Shown here one piece after another: positions 52,209 to 59,362 of a stretch of 64,000 bases of DNA. The notes beneath the pieces were generated by a model. It worked only from the letters and a program-made list of their open reading frames with translations, was not told where the DNA came from and did no database searches. Both the position numbers and the translations under genes were made by a program. The stretch spans positions 7,678,501 to 7,742,500 of the forward strand of contig NZ_CP020555.1 in NCBI RefSeq assembly GCF_002080455.1. Reading direction: 5' to 3'. Every line of letters starts with the position of its first letter. Within the stretch, counting starts at the first letter, position 1. The DNA is from Streptomyces sp. Sge12. Its GTDB lineage: Bacteria; Actinomycetota; Actinomycetes; Streptomycetales; Streptomycetaceae.

Positions 52209-53891
52209 TCAACTCAGCCAGGGAAGCATCGGGTCGACCCACCCCGATGCCAGCAGGCCGGTGAGCAGGAGGACCGCCGAGGCGGCCACGGTCTCGGGCC
52301 AGCGGCGCGGCAGCATGCCGGTGCGCGAGCGCAGTGCGGCCCGCAGCCGGGCGCGCACGGGTCCCGCGGCCGGATGCAGTTCGGCCGCCAGGTCCCGGAT
52401 CAGCGGGACATTGATCTGGCACTGCACCAGGAGGTAGAGCAACAGACCCCAGTTGGGCTCCCAGCCGCCCCGCTCCACGGCCAGCGCGAGGCCGATGACG
52501 GCGGCGCCGTTGGAGACCACGAGCCAGACCAGCGAGACGGCGATCACCCGGCGGGCCATCCCGCCCCGGGCCGCCGCCCCGCGCGTACCGGTGGGCACCC
52601 ATGCGGCGCTGCGCCCCCGCAGCGTGTGCACGAACGCGGTCGCCGCGGCCACGCTCGTCAGGACGTTCGCGCGGATGACCTCCACCCGCCAGCGGGTCCG
52701 GCTGATCCTCGGCAGCAGCACGTGCCACAGCCACAGCGGGGCGAGCAGCGGCAGCACGTGCCAGGGCCGGATGTGCTCGGGGTACCAGAACATCATCACC
52801 AGCGGCGGCAGCGGCGCCGCGAAGGTGTTCACCGCGGTGGTCAGATAACCGACGATGCCCTCGTAGAAGCACAGCCGCATCCGCCAGGGCGCGCGCATCC
52901 GCCGCAGTACGGGCGTGCCGAGCAGGTGGAGGTTGCCCATCGCCCACCGGTACTGCTGGTTGACGAAGGAGGCGACCCGGTCGGGAGAGGTGCCCTTGGC
53001 GACGAGCACCGGCACGTACAGGGTGCGGAACCCCTGCTCGTGGAGGGCGAGTCCGGTGTACAGGTCCTCGCTGTGGTCGAGCCGGGCGAAGCCGCCCGCC
53101 AGGTCGATCGCGCTGCGCCGGTACACGGCGTTGCTGCCGCAGCAGATGGCGGCGTCACTCGCGTCCCGGGACGGCTGGATCCAGCGGAAGAACCACTCCT
53201 GGGCGGAGCCGGCGGCCCGCTGGATCCACCCCATGCTCTCGTCGGTGTCGAAGCACTGCGGGCTCTGCACGATGCCGACGGCGGGGTCCGCCAGGTACGG
53301 CACCAAGTGGCGCAGGAAGTCGGGCCTCGGGGCGAAGTCGGCGTCCAGGATGGCGATGAACCCGGCGCTGCTCAGGGTGAGCGCGTGGTTGAGGTTGCCG
53401 GCCTTCTTCAGGTGGCCCCGGTCGGGCCGTACGACGTACTCGTAGCCGTACGAGGCGGCCAGCGCGGCGACTTCGGGCCGGTCGGCGTCGTCCAGGACCC
53501 AGACGGTCAGCGCACCGGGCCAGTCGACGGCCGCGACGGAGCGGTAGGCGTTGCCGAGCACGTCGAGGGGCTCGCCGCAGGTCGGCAGGTACAGGTCGAC
53601 CTCCGGCAGTGCGGCGGGCTGCCAGGCGTGCACGAGCACCTCGTGCGACTGCCGGGTGAGCCGGCGCTGGCGCAGGCTGTTGACGGAGGAGAGGGCGAGG
53701 GCCACGACGTTGAGGCCGAGGACGGCGAGGAAGGCCCACAGGGCCGGTGTCCGCAGGGCGAAGGTGAACATGGTCGCCGCCGTGAACACGAAGGCGAGCG
53801 AGGTGCTGACGAGCACCCAGCGGCGCTGCGGTCCGAAGTACCAGTAGAGCTCTTCGTCGGATGGTGGTTGCGGAAGATGATGAAAGGTCAT
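52209..53891 (-). CDS. Processive family-2 glycosyltransferase, cellulose-synthase-like
   Basis: 560 residues from the ATG of MTFHHLPQ, with GGGGG upstream. Two N-terminal membrane helices precede the catalytic domain: DD near 134, DAD near 183, SED near 276 and QQYRW near 312 (the D, DxD, D, QxxRW set of beta-glycan synthases). About five more helices follow. It should polymerise a beta-linked glycan from a UDP-sugar and export it. There is no PilZ domain. The product is not cellulose by necessity; the coupled GH16 domain hints at beta-1,3 or mixed-linkage glucan. The two genes form an operon behind two DasR-like sites. Confidence 0.93.
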   Translation of the reverse strand: MTFHHLPQPPSDEELYWYFGPQRRWVLVSTSLAFVFTAATMFTFALRTPALWAFLAVLGLNVVALALSSVNSLRQRRLTRQSHEVLVHAWQPAALPEVDLYLPTCGEPLDVLGNAYRSVAAVDWPGALTVWVLDDADRPEVAALAASYGYEYVVRPDRGHLKKAGNLNHALTLSSAGFIAILDADFAPRPDFLRHLVPYLADPAVGIVQSPQCFDTDESMGWIQRAAGSAQEWFFRWIQPSRDASDAAICCGSNAVYRRSAIDLAGGFARLDHSEDLYTGLALHEQGFRTLYVPVLVAKGTSPDRVASFVNQQYRWAMGNLHLLGTPVLRRMRAPWRMRLCFYEGIVGYLTTAVNTFAAPLPPLVMMFWYPEHIRPWHVLPLLAPLWLWHVLLPRISRTRWRVEVIRANVLTSVAAATAFVHTLRGRSAAWVPTGTRGAAARGGMARRVIAVSLVWLVVSNGAAVIGLALAVERGGWEPNWGLLLYLLVQCQINVPLIRDLAAELHPAAGPVRARLRAALRSRTGMLPRRWPETVAASAVLLLTGLLASGWVDPMLPWLS

Positions 53892-53944
53892 AAAGCCCCC
53901 CACGGCTGTGCATGTACCCGTTTCAGGTGGCCCACCCTAGTCCC

Positions 53945-53960
53945 AAAGGTATAGACCAGT
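53945..53960. promoter_or_regulatory. DasR-like operator 1
   Basis: AAAGGTATAGACCAGT matches the DasR (GntR-family amino-sugar repressor) consensus A(G/C)TGGTCTAGACCA(G/C)T at 13 of 16 positions. It lies about 54 bases upstream of the glycosyltransferase start codon. Confidence 0.55.
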
Positions 53961-53983
53961 TGTTGCGGGAATGTGGCACTGGA

Positions 53984-54007
53984 GCCAATGCGCCACGGAA
54001 TTGGCGC
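53984..54007. promoter_or_regulatory. Overlapping dyads in the glycosyltransferase promoter region
   Basis: GCCAAT and ATTGGC (spacer 10) and, nested, GCGCCA and TGGCGC (spacer 6) lie between the two DasR-like sites. They may form a second operator. Confidence 0.4.
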
Positions 54008-54013
54008 GACTTC

Positions 54014-54029
54014 ATTGGTCCAGACCTCT
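54014..54029. promoter_or_regulatory. DasR-like operator 2
   Basis: ATTGGTCCAGACCTCT matches the DasR consensus at 13 of 16 positions, and its core TGGTCCAGACCT is the 12-mer repeated in Streptomyces chitinase promoters. Confidence 0.6.
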
Positions 54030-54123
54030 TGATGAGGCCATTCGACCGGCCGTGCCCGGCCGGTCGGGGAAGGTGTGGGCCACGTGGGGGTGAACAGTCC
54101 TGGAACTCGCCGGGGCGGGACGG

Positions 54124-54777
54124 CTATTGACCGCCGGCCGGCGCGGCCGGCTCGGTGGGTGCGGTGGGCCGCGGCGGCGCGGTGAAGATCCGGTCGAGGT
54201 GGTGGTGGAGCACCGCGACGGCCGACTCGGGCTTCCGCTGGCCCACGAGGATGCTGGTGCCCATGGTCGCCGTCATGGCGAGCAGGCTGATCGCCTCCGT
54301 GCGCGCGTCGGCGCCGGGATCGGCGAGCCCGTTCTCCTGCGCCTGTCGGAGCAGGCCGGCGAGGGCGTTCTCCGCGGCGTCCGGACTGTCGATGAAGGGC
54401 TGGGCGGCGAGGGCCTCGTCGGTCACGGACAGGATGGAGTACGAGCTGTAGAGGAGGTGGAAGGTCCTGCTCTCCTCGTCGGTGGGGAGGGAAGCCAGCA
54501 GCAGCGCCTCGATGGTCGCCCGCGGGCCGGGGTCGGGCCCCACGGCCCGCAGGCGCTCGCCGACCCGCGCGGTGAAGCGGTCGGTGAGGTGCTGGAGGCC
54601 GTAGAAGAGCAGCTTCTCCTTGGTCTGGAAGTAGTACTGCACGAGCCGTAGCGATACGCCCGCCTCCGCCGCCACGTCGCGCATGCCCACGGCGTGAAGT
54701 CCGCGCCGTCCGGCGACCTGGATGAGCGCCTCGGCGATCTGGGCCCGCCGTTCCTCGTGGTCCACGCGCTTCGGCAT
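54124..54777 (-). CDS. TetR-family regulator
   Basis: 217 residues from an ATG (MPKRVDHEERRAQ). The helix-turn-helix spans about 10-57 (GMRDVAAEAGVSLRLVQYYFQTKEKLL). The C-terminal domain carries LLAMTATMGTSILVGQ, typical of TetR members close to hydrolase or lipid genes, and ends in a Pro/Ala-rich tail. It diverges from an alpha/beta hydrolase with two dyads between them; that enzyme is the likely target. It also lies upstream of the glycan operon on the same strand but 232 bases separate them. Confidence 0.92.
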   Translation of the reverse strand: MPKRVDHEERRAQIAEALIQVAGRRGLHAVGMRDVAAEAGVSLRLVQYYFQTKEKLLFYGLQHLTDRFTARVGERLRAVGPDPGPRATIEALLLASLPTDEESRTFHLLYSSYSILSVTDEALAAQPFIDSPDAAENALAGLLRQAQENGLADPGADARTEAISLLAMTATMGTSILVGQRKPESAVAVLHHHLDRIFTAPPRPTAPTEPAAPAGGQ

Positions 54778-54846
54778 GTCTCGTGTCTCCGCCCGTCGGT
54801 GGTGGGTTCGCGGTCCGGGCCGCCCGGACCCTTTGATGATACCGCT

Positions 54847-54878
54847 GTACCACTTTTATGGTACGTTCGTATTACGAA
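54847..54878. promoter_or_regulatory. Two adjacent dyads between the TetR and hydrolase genes
   Basis: GTACCA-N6-TGGTAC (54847-54864) is followed at once by TTCGTA-T-TACGAA (54866-54878). Both are perfect. They lie in the unusually A/T-rich divergent promoter and are candidate TetR operators. Confidence 0.6.
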
Positions 54879-54903
54879 GAACGGATCTTCCCGGAGGTGC
54901 CCC

Positions 54904-55842
54904 GTGCCCGAGAACGCCACCCGAACCCGTCCGCGCCGCGACATCGGCCGCTATGTGAACGACACCCTGCGAGACCGCTACTTCGCCGCCTGCGACACGC
55001 TCTACGCAATGGGTGCACCCGCCCGCTCGGAGACGGACGTCGAGACGAGCTTCGGCACCACGCACGTCTACCGGTACGGCCCCGACGACCCGGCGGCCGA
55101 GTCCCGCACCCCGGTCGTGTTGATCCACGGCGCGGGCTACTGCTCCGCCATGTGGTACCCCAACACCCCCGCGCTCAGCGCCGAACGCCCCGTCTACGCG
55201 CTCGACACCCCCGGCGACGCCGGCCGCAGCGTCCACCGCGAACCCATGTGGCAGCCCGAGCGTGCGGCCCAGTGGCTGGACGAGGCCCTCGACGCGCTCG
55301 GCCTCGACAAGGTCCACCTCGTCGGCTCCTCCTACGGCGGCTGGCTCGTCCTCAACCAGGCGCACCGCCGACCCGGCCGGCTCGCCTCCGTCACGCTCCT
55401 CGACCCCGGCGGCCTGGAGAAGGTGGGCCTGCGCTTCTTCGCCTGGGTCTTCGTCAGCCTCTTCGCCAGCTTCGCGCCGAAGGCGCTGCGGCCGCGCCTC
55501 GCCGCCTGGCTGGAGCAGCCGGTCATCGTCGTGCCCGAGATGCGCACGTGGGTCCAGGCGGGCGCCCGGGCGTTCCGGATCCGGCGCCCGGCGCCGCTGC
55601 CGCTGGCCGAGGACGCCCTGCGGTCGATCAGGACCCCGCTCTACCTCGTCATGGGCAGGCGGAGCCTGCTCGTGCACCCGCAGCGGCAGCTGGAACGCGT
55701 ACCGCGCCTGATACCCGGCGCCCGTGCCGAGATCATCGCGGCCACCGGCCACGGACCGCAGCTCGACCACCCGGACCTGGTCAACGCCCGGATGCTGAGC
55801 TTCATGGAGGACGTGGACACCCTGGCCCCCGCCGGGGCCTGA
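54904..55842 (+). CDS. Alpha/beta hydrolase
   Basis: 312 residues from a GTG with GGAGG eight bases upstream; earlier in-frame codons would run through the promoter. The fold is clear: PVVLIHGAGYCSAMWYPN with the oxyanion-hole HG, nucleophile elbow GSSYGG near 142, an acid in the LVMGRRSLL region and the catalytic His in TGHGPQLDHP. The closest pattern is the broad esterase/haloperoxidase-like group. Its TetR neighbour probably represses it. Substrate unknown. A hairpin follows. Confidence 0.9.
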   Translation: MPENATRTRPRRDIGRYVNDTLRDRYFAACDTLYAMGAPARSETDVETSFGTTHVYRYGPDDPAAESRTPVVLIHGAGYCSAMWYPNTPALSAERPVYALDTPGDAGRSVHREPMWQPERAAQWLDEALDALGLDKVHLVGSSYGGWLVLNQAHRRPGRLASVTLLDPGGLEKVGLRFFAWVFVSLFASFAPKALRPRLAAWLEQPVIVVPEMRTWVQAGARAFRIRRPAPLPLAEDALRSIRTPLYLVMGRRSLLVHPQRQLERVPRLIPGARAEIIAATGHGPQLDHPDLVNARMLSFMEDVDTLAPAGA

Positions 55843-55860
55843 CGCCCGTCACCGCCACCG

Positions 55861-55891
55861 CCGTCGCCACCGCCGGAACGGGTGGCGACGG
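55861..55891 (+). terminator. Terminator hairpin
   Basis: CCGTCGCCACC and GGTGGCGACGG form an 11-bp stem with a 9-nt loop, 18 bases after the hydrolase stop codon. Confidence 0.7.
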
Positions 55892-56021
55892 GCGCAGCGG
55901 GGCGGCACAGGGCGTGCGGGGACCGGGTCGGGCCGGTGGTGCGGTCGGGTCAGGGCGGTCTCGGCCACGCCGTGGCAAGCACCCCCGTGGATCGCCACGG
56001 CGTGTGCGAGGCCGTCCTGCG

Positions 56022-56666
56022 TCAGTGGGTGGGCTCCGGCGGAGCGGCCGCCGGCGTGCCCGTGGGGAGGAAGCGGTCGATGCGCTGAGCGGGGACGATC
56101 GTGGGGAGGAGGAAGGTCCACAGGTCGGTGACGCGTTGGTGGAGGTCCTCGCGGCGGGTGCGGACGTACGAGGTGACCTGGATGCCGGTGAAGGCTCCGA
56201 CGAGCAGCGTCGACAGGGCCCGGACGTCGAGCGACGGGTGGATGTCGCCGCGTTCCTGAGCCGGTGCCAGGCAGCTGCGGCAGGTGTCGATCCAGGTGTC
56301 GTAGGGGGTCGGATCAGGATGGGTGAAAGATCCGAACTCGATGACCAGGCGGATTCCGGCGCGGATACGGACGTCTGAACGCAGCCCGACGGCCATTCGG
56401 TGGGTGAGGTCGATGACGGTCTGCAGGCCCGGCTCCTCGATGGCGGCGAGGTGTTCGGCGACCTGGAACTGTTCGTCCATCAGGGTGCGGGCGAGGGCCT
56501 CCTTCGACGGGAAGTGGAAGTAGAGGGCGCCCTTGGTGACTCCGGCGTGCTTGACGACATCGCTGAGGCTGGTGCCCTCGAACCCGCTGACGTCGAAGGC
56601 GGTGGCCGCGCCGGTGAGTATGGCCTGGCGGGTGATCTCGGCCCGCTCCTGTCTCGCCCTCGCCAC
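56022..56666 (-). CDS. Gamma-butyrolactone-receptor-like TetR regulator (ScbR/ArpA type)
   Basis: 214 residues from a GTG (VARARQERAEITRQ). Residues about 8-56 form the helix-turn-helix with VTKGALYFHFPSKEALA, the hallmark of the ArpA/ScbR receptors. The ligand domain keeps LLVGAFTGIQVTSYVR and RVTDLWTFLLPTIVP at the expected places. Such proteins bind autoregulatory elements and release them on sensing butyrolactone or butenolide signals. No butyrolactone synthase (afsA type) gene is in the window, so it may be a pseudo-receptor. An ARE-like dyad lies about 80 bp upstream. Confidence 0.9.
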   Translation of the reverse strand: MARARQERAEITRQAILTGAATAFDVSGFEGTSLSDVVKHAGVTKGALYFHFPSKEALARTLMDEQFQVAEHLAAIEEPGLQTVIDLTHRMAVGLRSDVRIRAGIRLVIEFGSFTHPDPTPYDTWIDTCRSCLAPAQERGDIHPSLDVRALSTLLVGAFTGIQVTSYVRTRREDLHQRVTDLWTFLLPTIVPAQRIDRFLPTGTPAAAPPEPTH

Positions 56667-56742
56667 GTGCGCTCGTCCCCCTGGTCACTTCCCGCGCGGT
56701 GGTCGCTGCGGTGTGCCGTCAATGTAGTCGCGCAACTCGAAA

Positions 56743-56766
56743 GGAAACCAGTCGACAGGTACTTTT
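56743..56766. promoter_or_regulatory. ARE-like dyad upstream of the butyrolactone-receptor homologue
   Basis: ACCAGTCGACAGGT is palindromic except for one base pair and lies between GGAAA and a T tract, similar in layout to autoregulatory elements recognised by ScbR-type repressors. It sits between two divergent genes, the receptor homologue and the epoxide hydrolase. Confidence 0.45.
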
Positions 56767-56950
56767 TTGTGGACGTGGGCGATCGATTCGGGGAGTTGTG
56801 TGACCGTTTGCCTGATTGCTTCTCCGTAGTGACCTGAGTGGACTCCGTAACGGACTTGTGGAGAAGGTGAGTTGACCGCTCCGCAGGTGCGGCGCGAGGC
56901 GCGGTGCCGGCCACCGCGAGCCCGGCAGGACCCGGAAGGCACGGCCTACC

Positions 56951-58177
56951 ATGCGGGTCATGAGTGATCATGACGAACGGGTGACCGGATTTCGGCTCGA
57001 CGTGGCCGAGGGAGAGCTGGACGACCTGCGGGAGCGGCTGGGGCGCGCGCGGTGGCCCGACGAGCTGCCCGGTGTCGGGTCGGCGTACGGCATGCCGCTC
57101 GCACGGATGCGGGAGCTCACCCGGTACTGGCGCGAGGAGTACGACTGGCGGGCGGCCGAGGCCCGGCTGAACGAGTGGCCGCAGTTCACCACCGTCATCG
57201 ACGGGGCACGGGTGCACTTCGCGCACCTGCGCTCGCCCGAGCCGGACGCGACCCCGCTGCTCATGACGCACGGCTGGCCCGGATCACTGGTGGAGTTCCA
57301 GCGCGTCGCGGGACCGCTGACGGATCCGCGCGCCCACGGCGGTGACCCGGCGGACGCCTTCCACCTGGTGCTGCCGAGCATCCCCGGCTTCGGACTCTCG
57401 GGGCCCACGACCGAGCCGGGCTGGGAGTTCAAACGCGTGGCCCGCGCCTTCGGCGTCCTGATGGAACGGCTGGGATACCCCTCGTACGGGGTGCAGGGCG
57501 GCGACTGGGGAGCCGCGATCTCCCGGGAGCTCGGGCGGATCCGGCCGGACCGCGTCATCGGCGTGCACCTGAACCTGCTGCCCGGGGGCGGGGCCACCAC
57601 CGAACCACGACCGGAGGAATTGGCCGCACTGTCCCCCGCCGAACGGGCGCGGACGCTGGCGTCCTGGGAGCGGTACCGGGTCTGGGCACGCGAGCGGCAG
57701 GGATACGCGGACATCCAGGCGACCCGGCCGCAGACCCTCGCGTACGGGCTGAACGACTCGCCGGTCGGCCTGCTCGCCTGGATCGTCGAGAAGTTCGACG
57801 AGTGGAGCGACCCCGCCTGCCCCGTGGACCGGGACCAGATGCTGACCAACGTGATGCTGTACTGGCTCACCGGCACGGCCGGCAGCGCGGCCCGGATCTA
57901 CTACGAGCGCGCCCACGCCGCCTACGCCGGCCGCCCGCCCGAGGTGTCGCGCACCCCGACCGCACTGGCCGACTTCCCGCGGGACAACTTCATCCCGCTG
58001 CGCCACATCGCCGCGCGCACCGACACCTTCGTGCGCTGGACCTCGTACGACCGCGGAGGCCACTTCCCGGCCATGGAAGTGCCGGACCTGCTGGTCGGGG
58101 ACATCCGTGCCTTCTTCCGGCAGCTGCACCGACCGGCAGCCGCAAACACGGTGGGCGGGGGACGGGCTCCGATGTGA
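56951..58177 (+). CDS. Epoxide hydrolase (alpha/beta fold, EHN domain)
   Basis: 408 residues from an ATG spaced eleven bases from GGAAGG; the ATG nine bases later is less well placed. An N-terminal EHN region (RLDVAEGELDDLRERLGRARWPDE) is followed by the hydrolase core: HGWPGS, nucleophile Asp 185 in GGDWGAA, lid tyrosines in the ARIYYERAH region and His 371 in GGHFPAME. It opens epoxides to diols. It diverges from the butyrolactone-receptor-like gene and ends 10 nt before a DinB gene, making a small operon. Confidence 0.93.
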   Translation: MRVMSDHDERVTGFRLDVAEGELDDLRERLGRARWPDELPGVGSAYGMPLARMRELTRYWREEYDWRAAEARLNEWPQFTTVIDGARVHFAHLRSPEPDATPLLMTHGWPGSLVEFQRVAGPLTDPRAHGGDPADAFHLVLPSIPGFGLSGPTTEPGWEFKRVARAFGVLMERLGYPSYGVQGGDWGAAISRELGRIRPDRVIGVHLNLLPGGGATTEPRPEELAALSPAERARTLASWERYRVWARERQGYADIQATRPQTLAYGLNDSPVGLLAWIVEKFDEWSDPACPVDRDQMLTNVMLYWLTGTAGSAARIYYERAHAAYAGRPPEVSRTPTALADFPRDNFIPLRHIAARTDTFVRWTSYDRGGHFPAMEVPDLLVGDIRAFFRQLHRPAAANTVGGGRAPM

Positions 58178-58187
58178 TGATCACCCC

Positions 58188-58694
58188 ATGATCGACGAAC
58201 AGAGACACCAGCCCGTTCTGGTGGGCGACGAACGCGCCACCTTGACCAGCATCCTGCAGTGGCAGCGGGACACCCTGATGATGAAGTGCGCGGGGCTGAC
58301 CGAGGAGCAGCTGCGGATGAAAGCGGTGCCCCCGTCCGGGCTGAGCCTGCTGGGGCTCGTGCGCCACCTCGCCGAGGTCGAGCGCGGATGGTTCCGCAAC
58401 GTCCTGGCCGGCGAGGACGTACGCGGCCACTTCCCGAAGAACGAGGCGGGCGAGTGGACGGAGTTCCACGTCGAGGACGCGGACGTGGCCGACTCGTTCA
58501 GGATCTGGGACCAGGCGTGCGAGCGGTCGCGCGAGATCGTGGACGCTGCCGAGTCCCTCGACGTGACGGGGGACTTCGGCGACCGGCCGTACTCGCTGCA
58601 CTACATCCTGACCCACATGATCGAGGAGTACGCCCGCCACAACGGGCACGCGGACCTGCTGCGCGAGGTCATCGACGGGGCGACGGGAGAATAA
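58188..58694 (+). CDS. DinB-family (DUF664) protein
   Basis: 168 residues from an ATG. The four-helix DinB bundle is evident: LQWQRDTLMMKCAGLTEEQL, LLGLVRHLAEVERGWFRNVL (first His ligand) and YILTHMIEEYARHNGHADLL (later His ligands), the usual metal-binding His triad of mycothiol-dependent and related enzymes. Canonical members are S-transferases or isomerases using mycothiol. It lies between the epoxide hydrolase and an MBL-fold gene; thiol-based detoxification of an epoxide is possible but not shown. Confidence 0.92.
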   Translation: MIDEQRHQPVLVGDERATLTSILQWQRDTLMMKCAGLTEEQLRMKAVPPSGLSLLGLVRHLAEVERGWFRNVLAGEDVRGHFPKNEAGEWTEFHVEDADVADSFRIWDQACERSREIVDAAESLDVTGDFGDRPYSLHYILTHMIEEYARHNGHADLLREVIDGATGE

Positions 58695-58735
58695 TCGCTG
58701 CGCGGCGGGACACGGCGGCGGTACGGTCCGAGGTC

Positions 58736-59332
58736 ATGCTGATCACGAAGTACACCCACGCCTGTGTCCGGATCGAGCAGGACGGCCGCGTTCTCGTCAT
58801 CGACCCCGGGACGTGGAGCGAACCGGCCGCCCTGGCCGGTGCCGACGCCGTAGTGGTGACGCACGAACACGCCGACCACATCGATGTGCTGCGCCTGGCC
58901 GGTCTCGGCGTGCCGGTCCACGCCCCGGCCGACGCCGACATACCCGGGCTGGAGGTCAACAAGGTGTCCGCCGGTACGGAGTTCACCGCGGCCGGCTTCC
59001 GCATCCGGCCGGTGGGCGGGCGCCACGCTTTCATCTACGGCGGCGAGCCCGACTGCGCGAACCTCGGCTACGTCATCGATGACGCGGTCTACCACCCGGG
59101 TGACTCGCTGCACGTGCCCGACCAGGAGATCGAGACGCTCCTGGTTCCGGTGCACGGTTCGTGGCTGAAGACGGTGGAGGCGATCGACTTCGTCAAAGCC
59201 GTCGCCCCCCAGCGGGCGTTCGCCATCCATGACGCCCAGATCAACGAGCGCGGCCTCGCCAGCGTCAACGGCTGGCTCGGCGAGGAGACCGCCCACGGCT
59301 ACCGGTACCTGCGCCCCGGCGAATCCCTCTGA
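58736..59332 (+). CDS. MBL-fold metal-dependent hydrolase (YtnP/UlaG-like)
   Basis: 198 residues from an ATG. It starts MLITKYTHACVRIEQDG, has the zinc motif THEHADHID (HxHxDH) near 41-46, then GGRHAFIYGG, VYHPGDSLHVP and the late HD in IHDAQ. The short UlaG-like MBL family hydrolyses lactones or phosphoesters. It is the third gene in the epoxide hydrolase/DinB run. Substrate unknown. Confidence 0.92.
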   Translation: MLITKYTHACVRIEQDGRVLVIDPGTWSEPAALAGADAVVVTHEHADHIDVLRLAGLGVPVHAPADADIPGLEVNKVSAGTEFTAAGFRIRPVGGRHAFIYGGEPDCANLGYVIDDAVYHPGDSLHVPDQEIETLLVPVHGSWLKTVEAIDFVKAVAPQRAFAIHDAQINERGLASVNGWLGEETAHGYRYLRPGESL

Positions 59333-59362
59333 GCCCCCGGCCCCCGCCCGGCGGTGCCCCTG

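Noticed and set aside
56685..56942. Minus-strand frame of 85 codons upstream of the butyrolactone-receptor homologue
   Set aside because: It overlaps the divergent promoter and ARE-like site, has no ribosome site, and matches no family.
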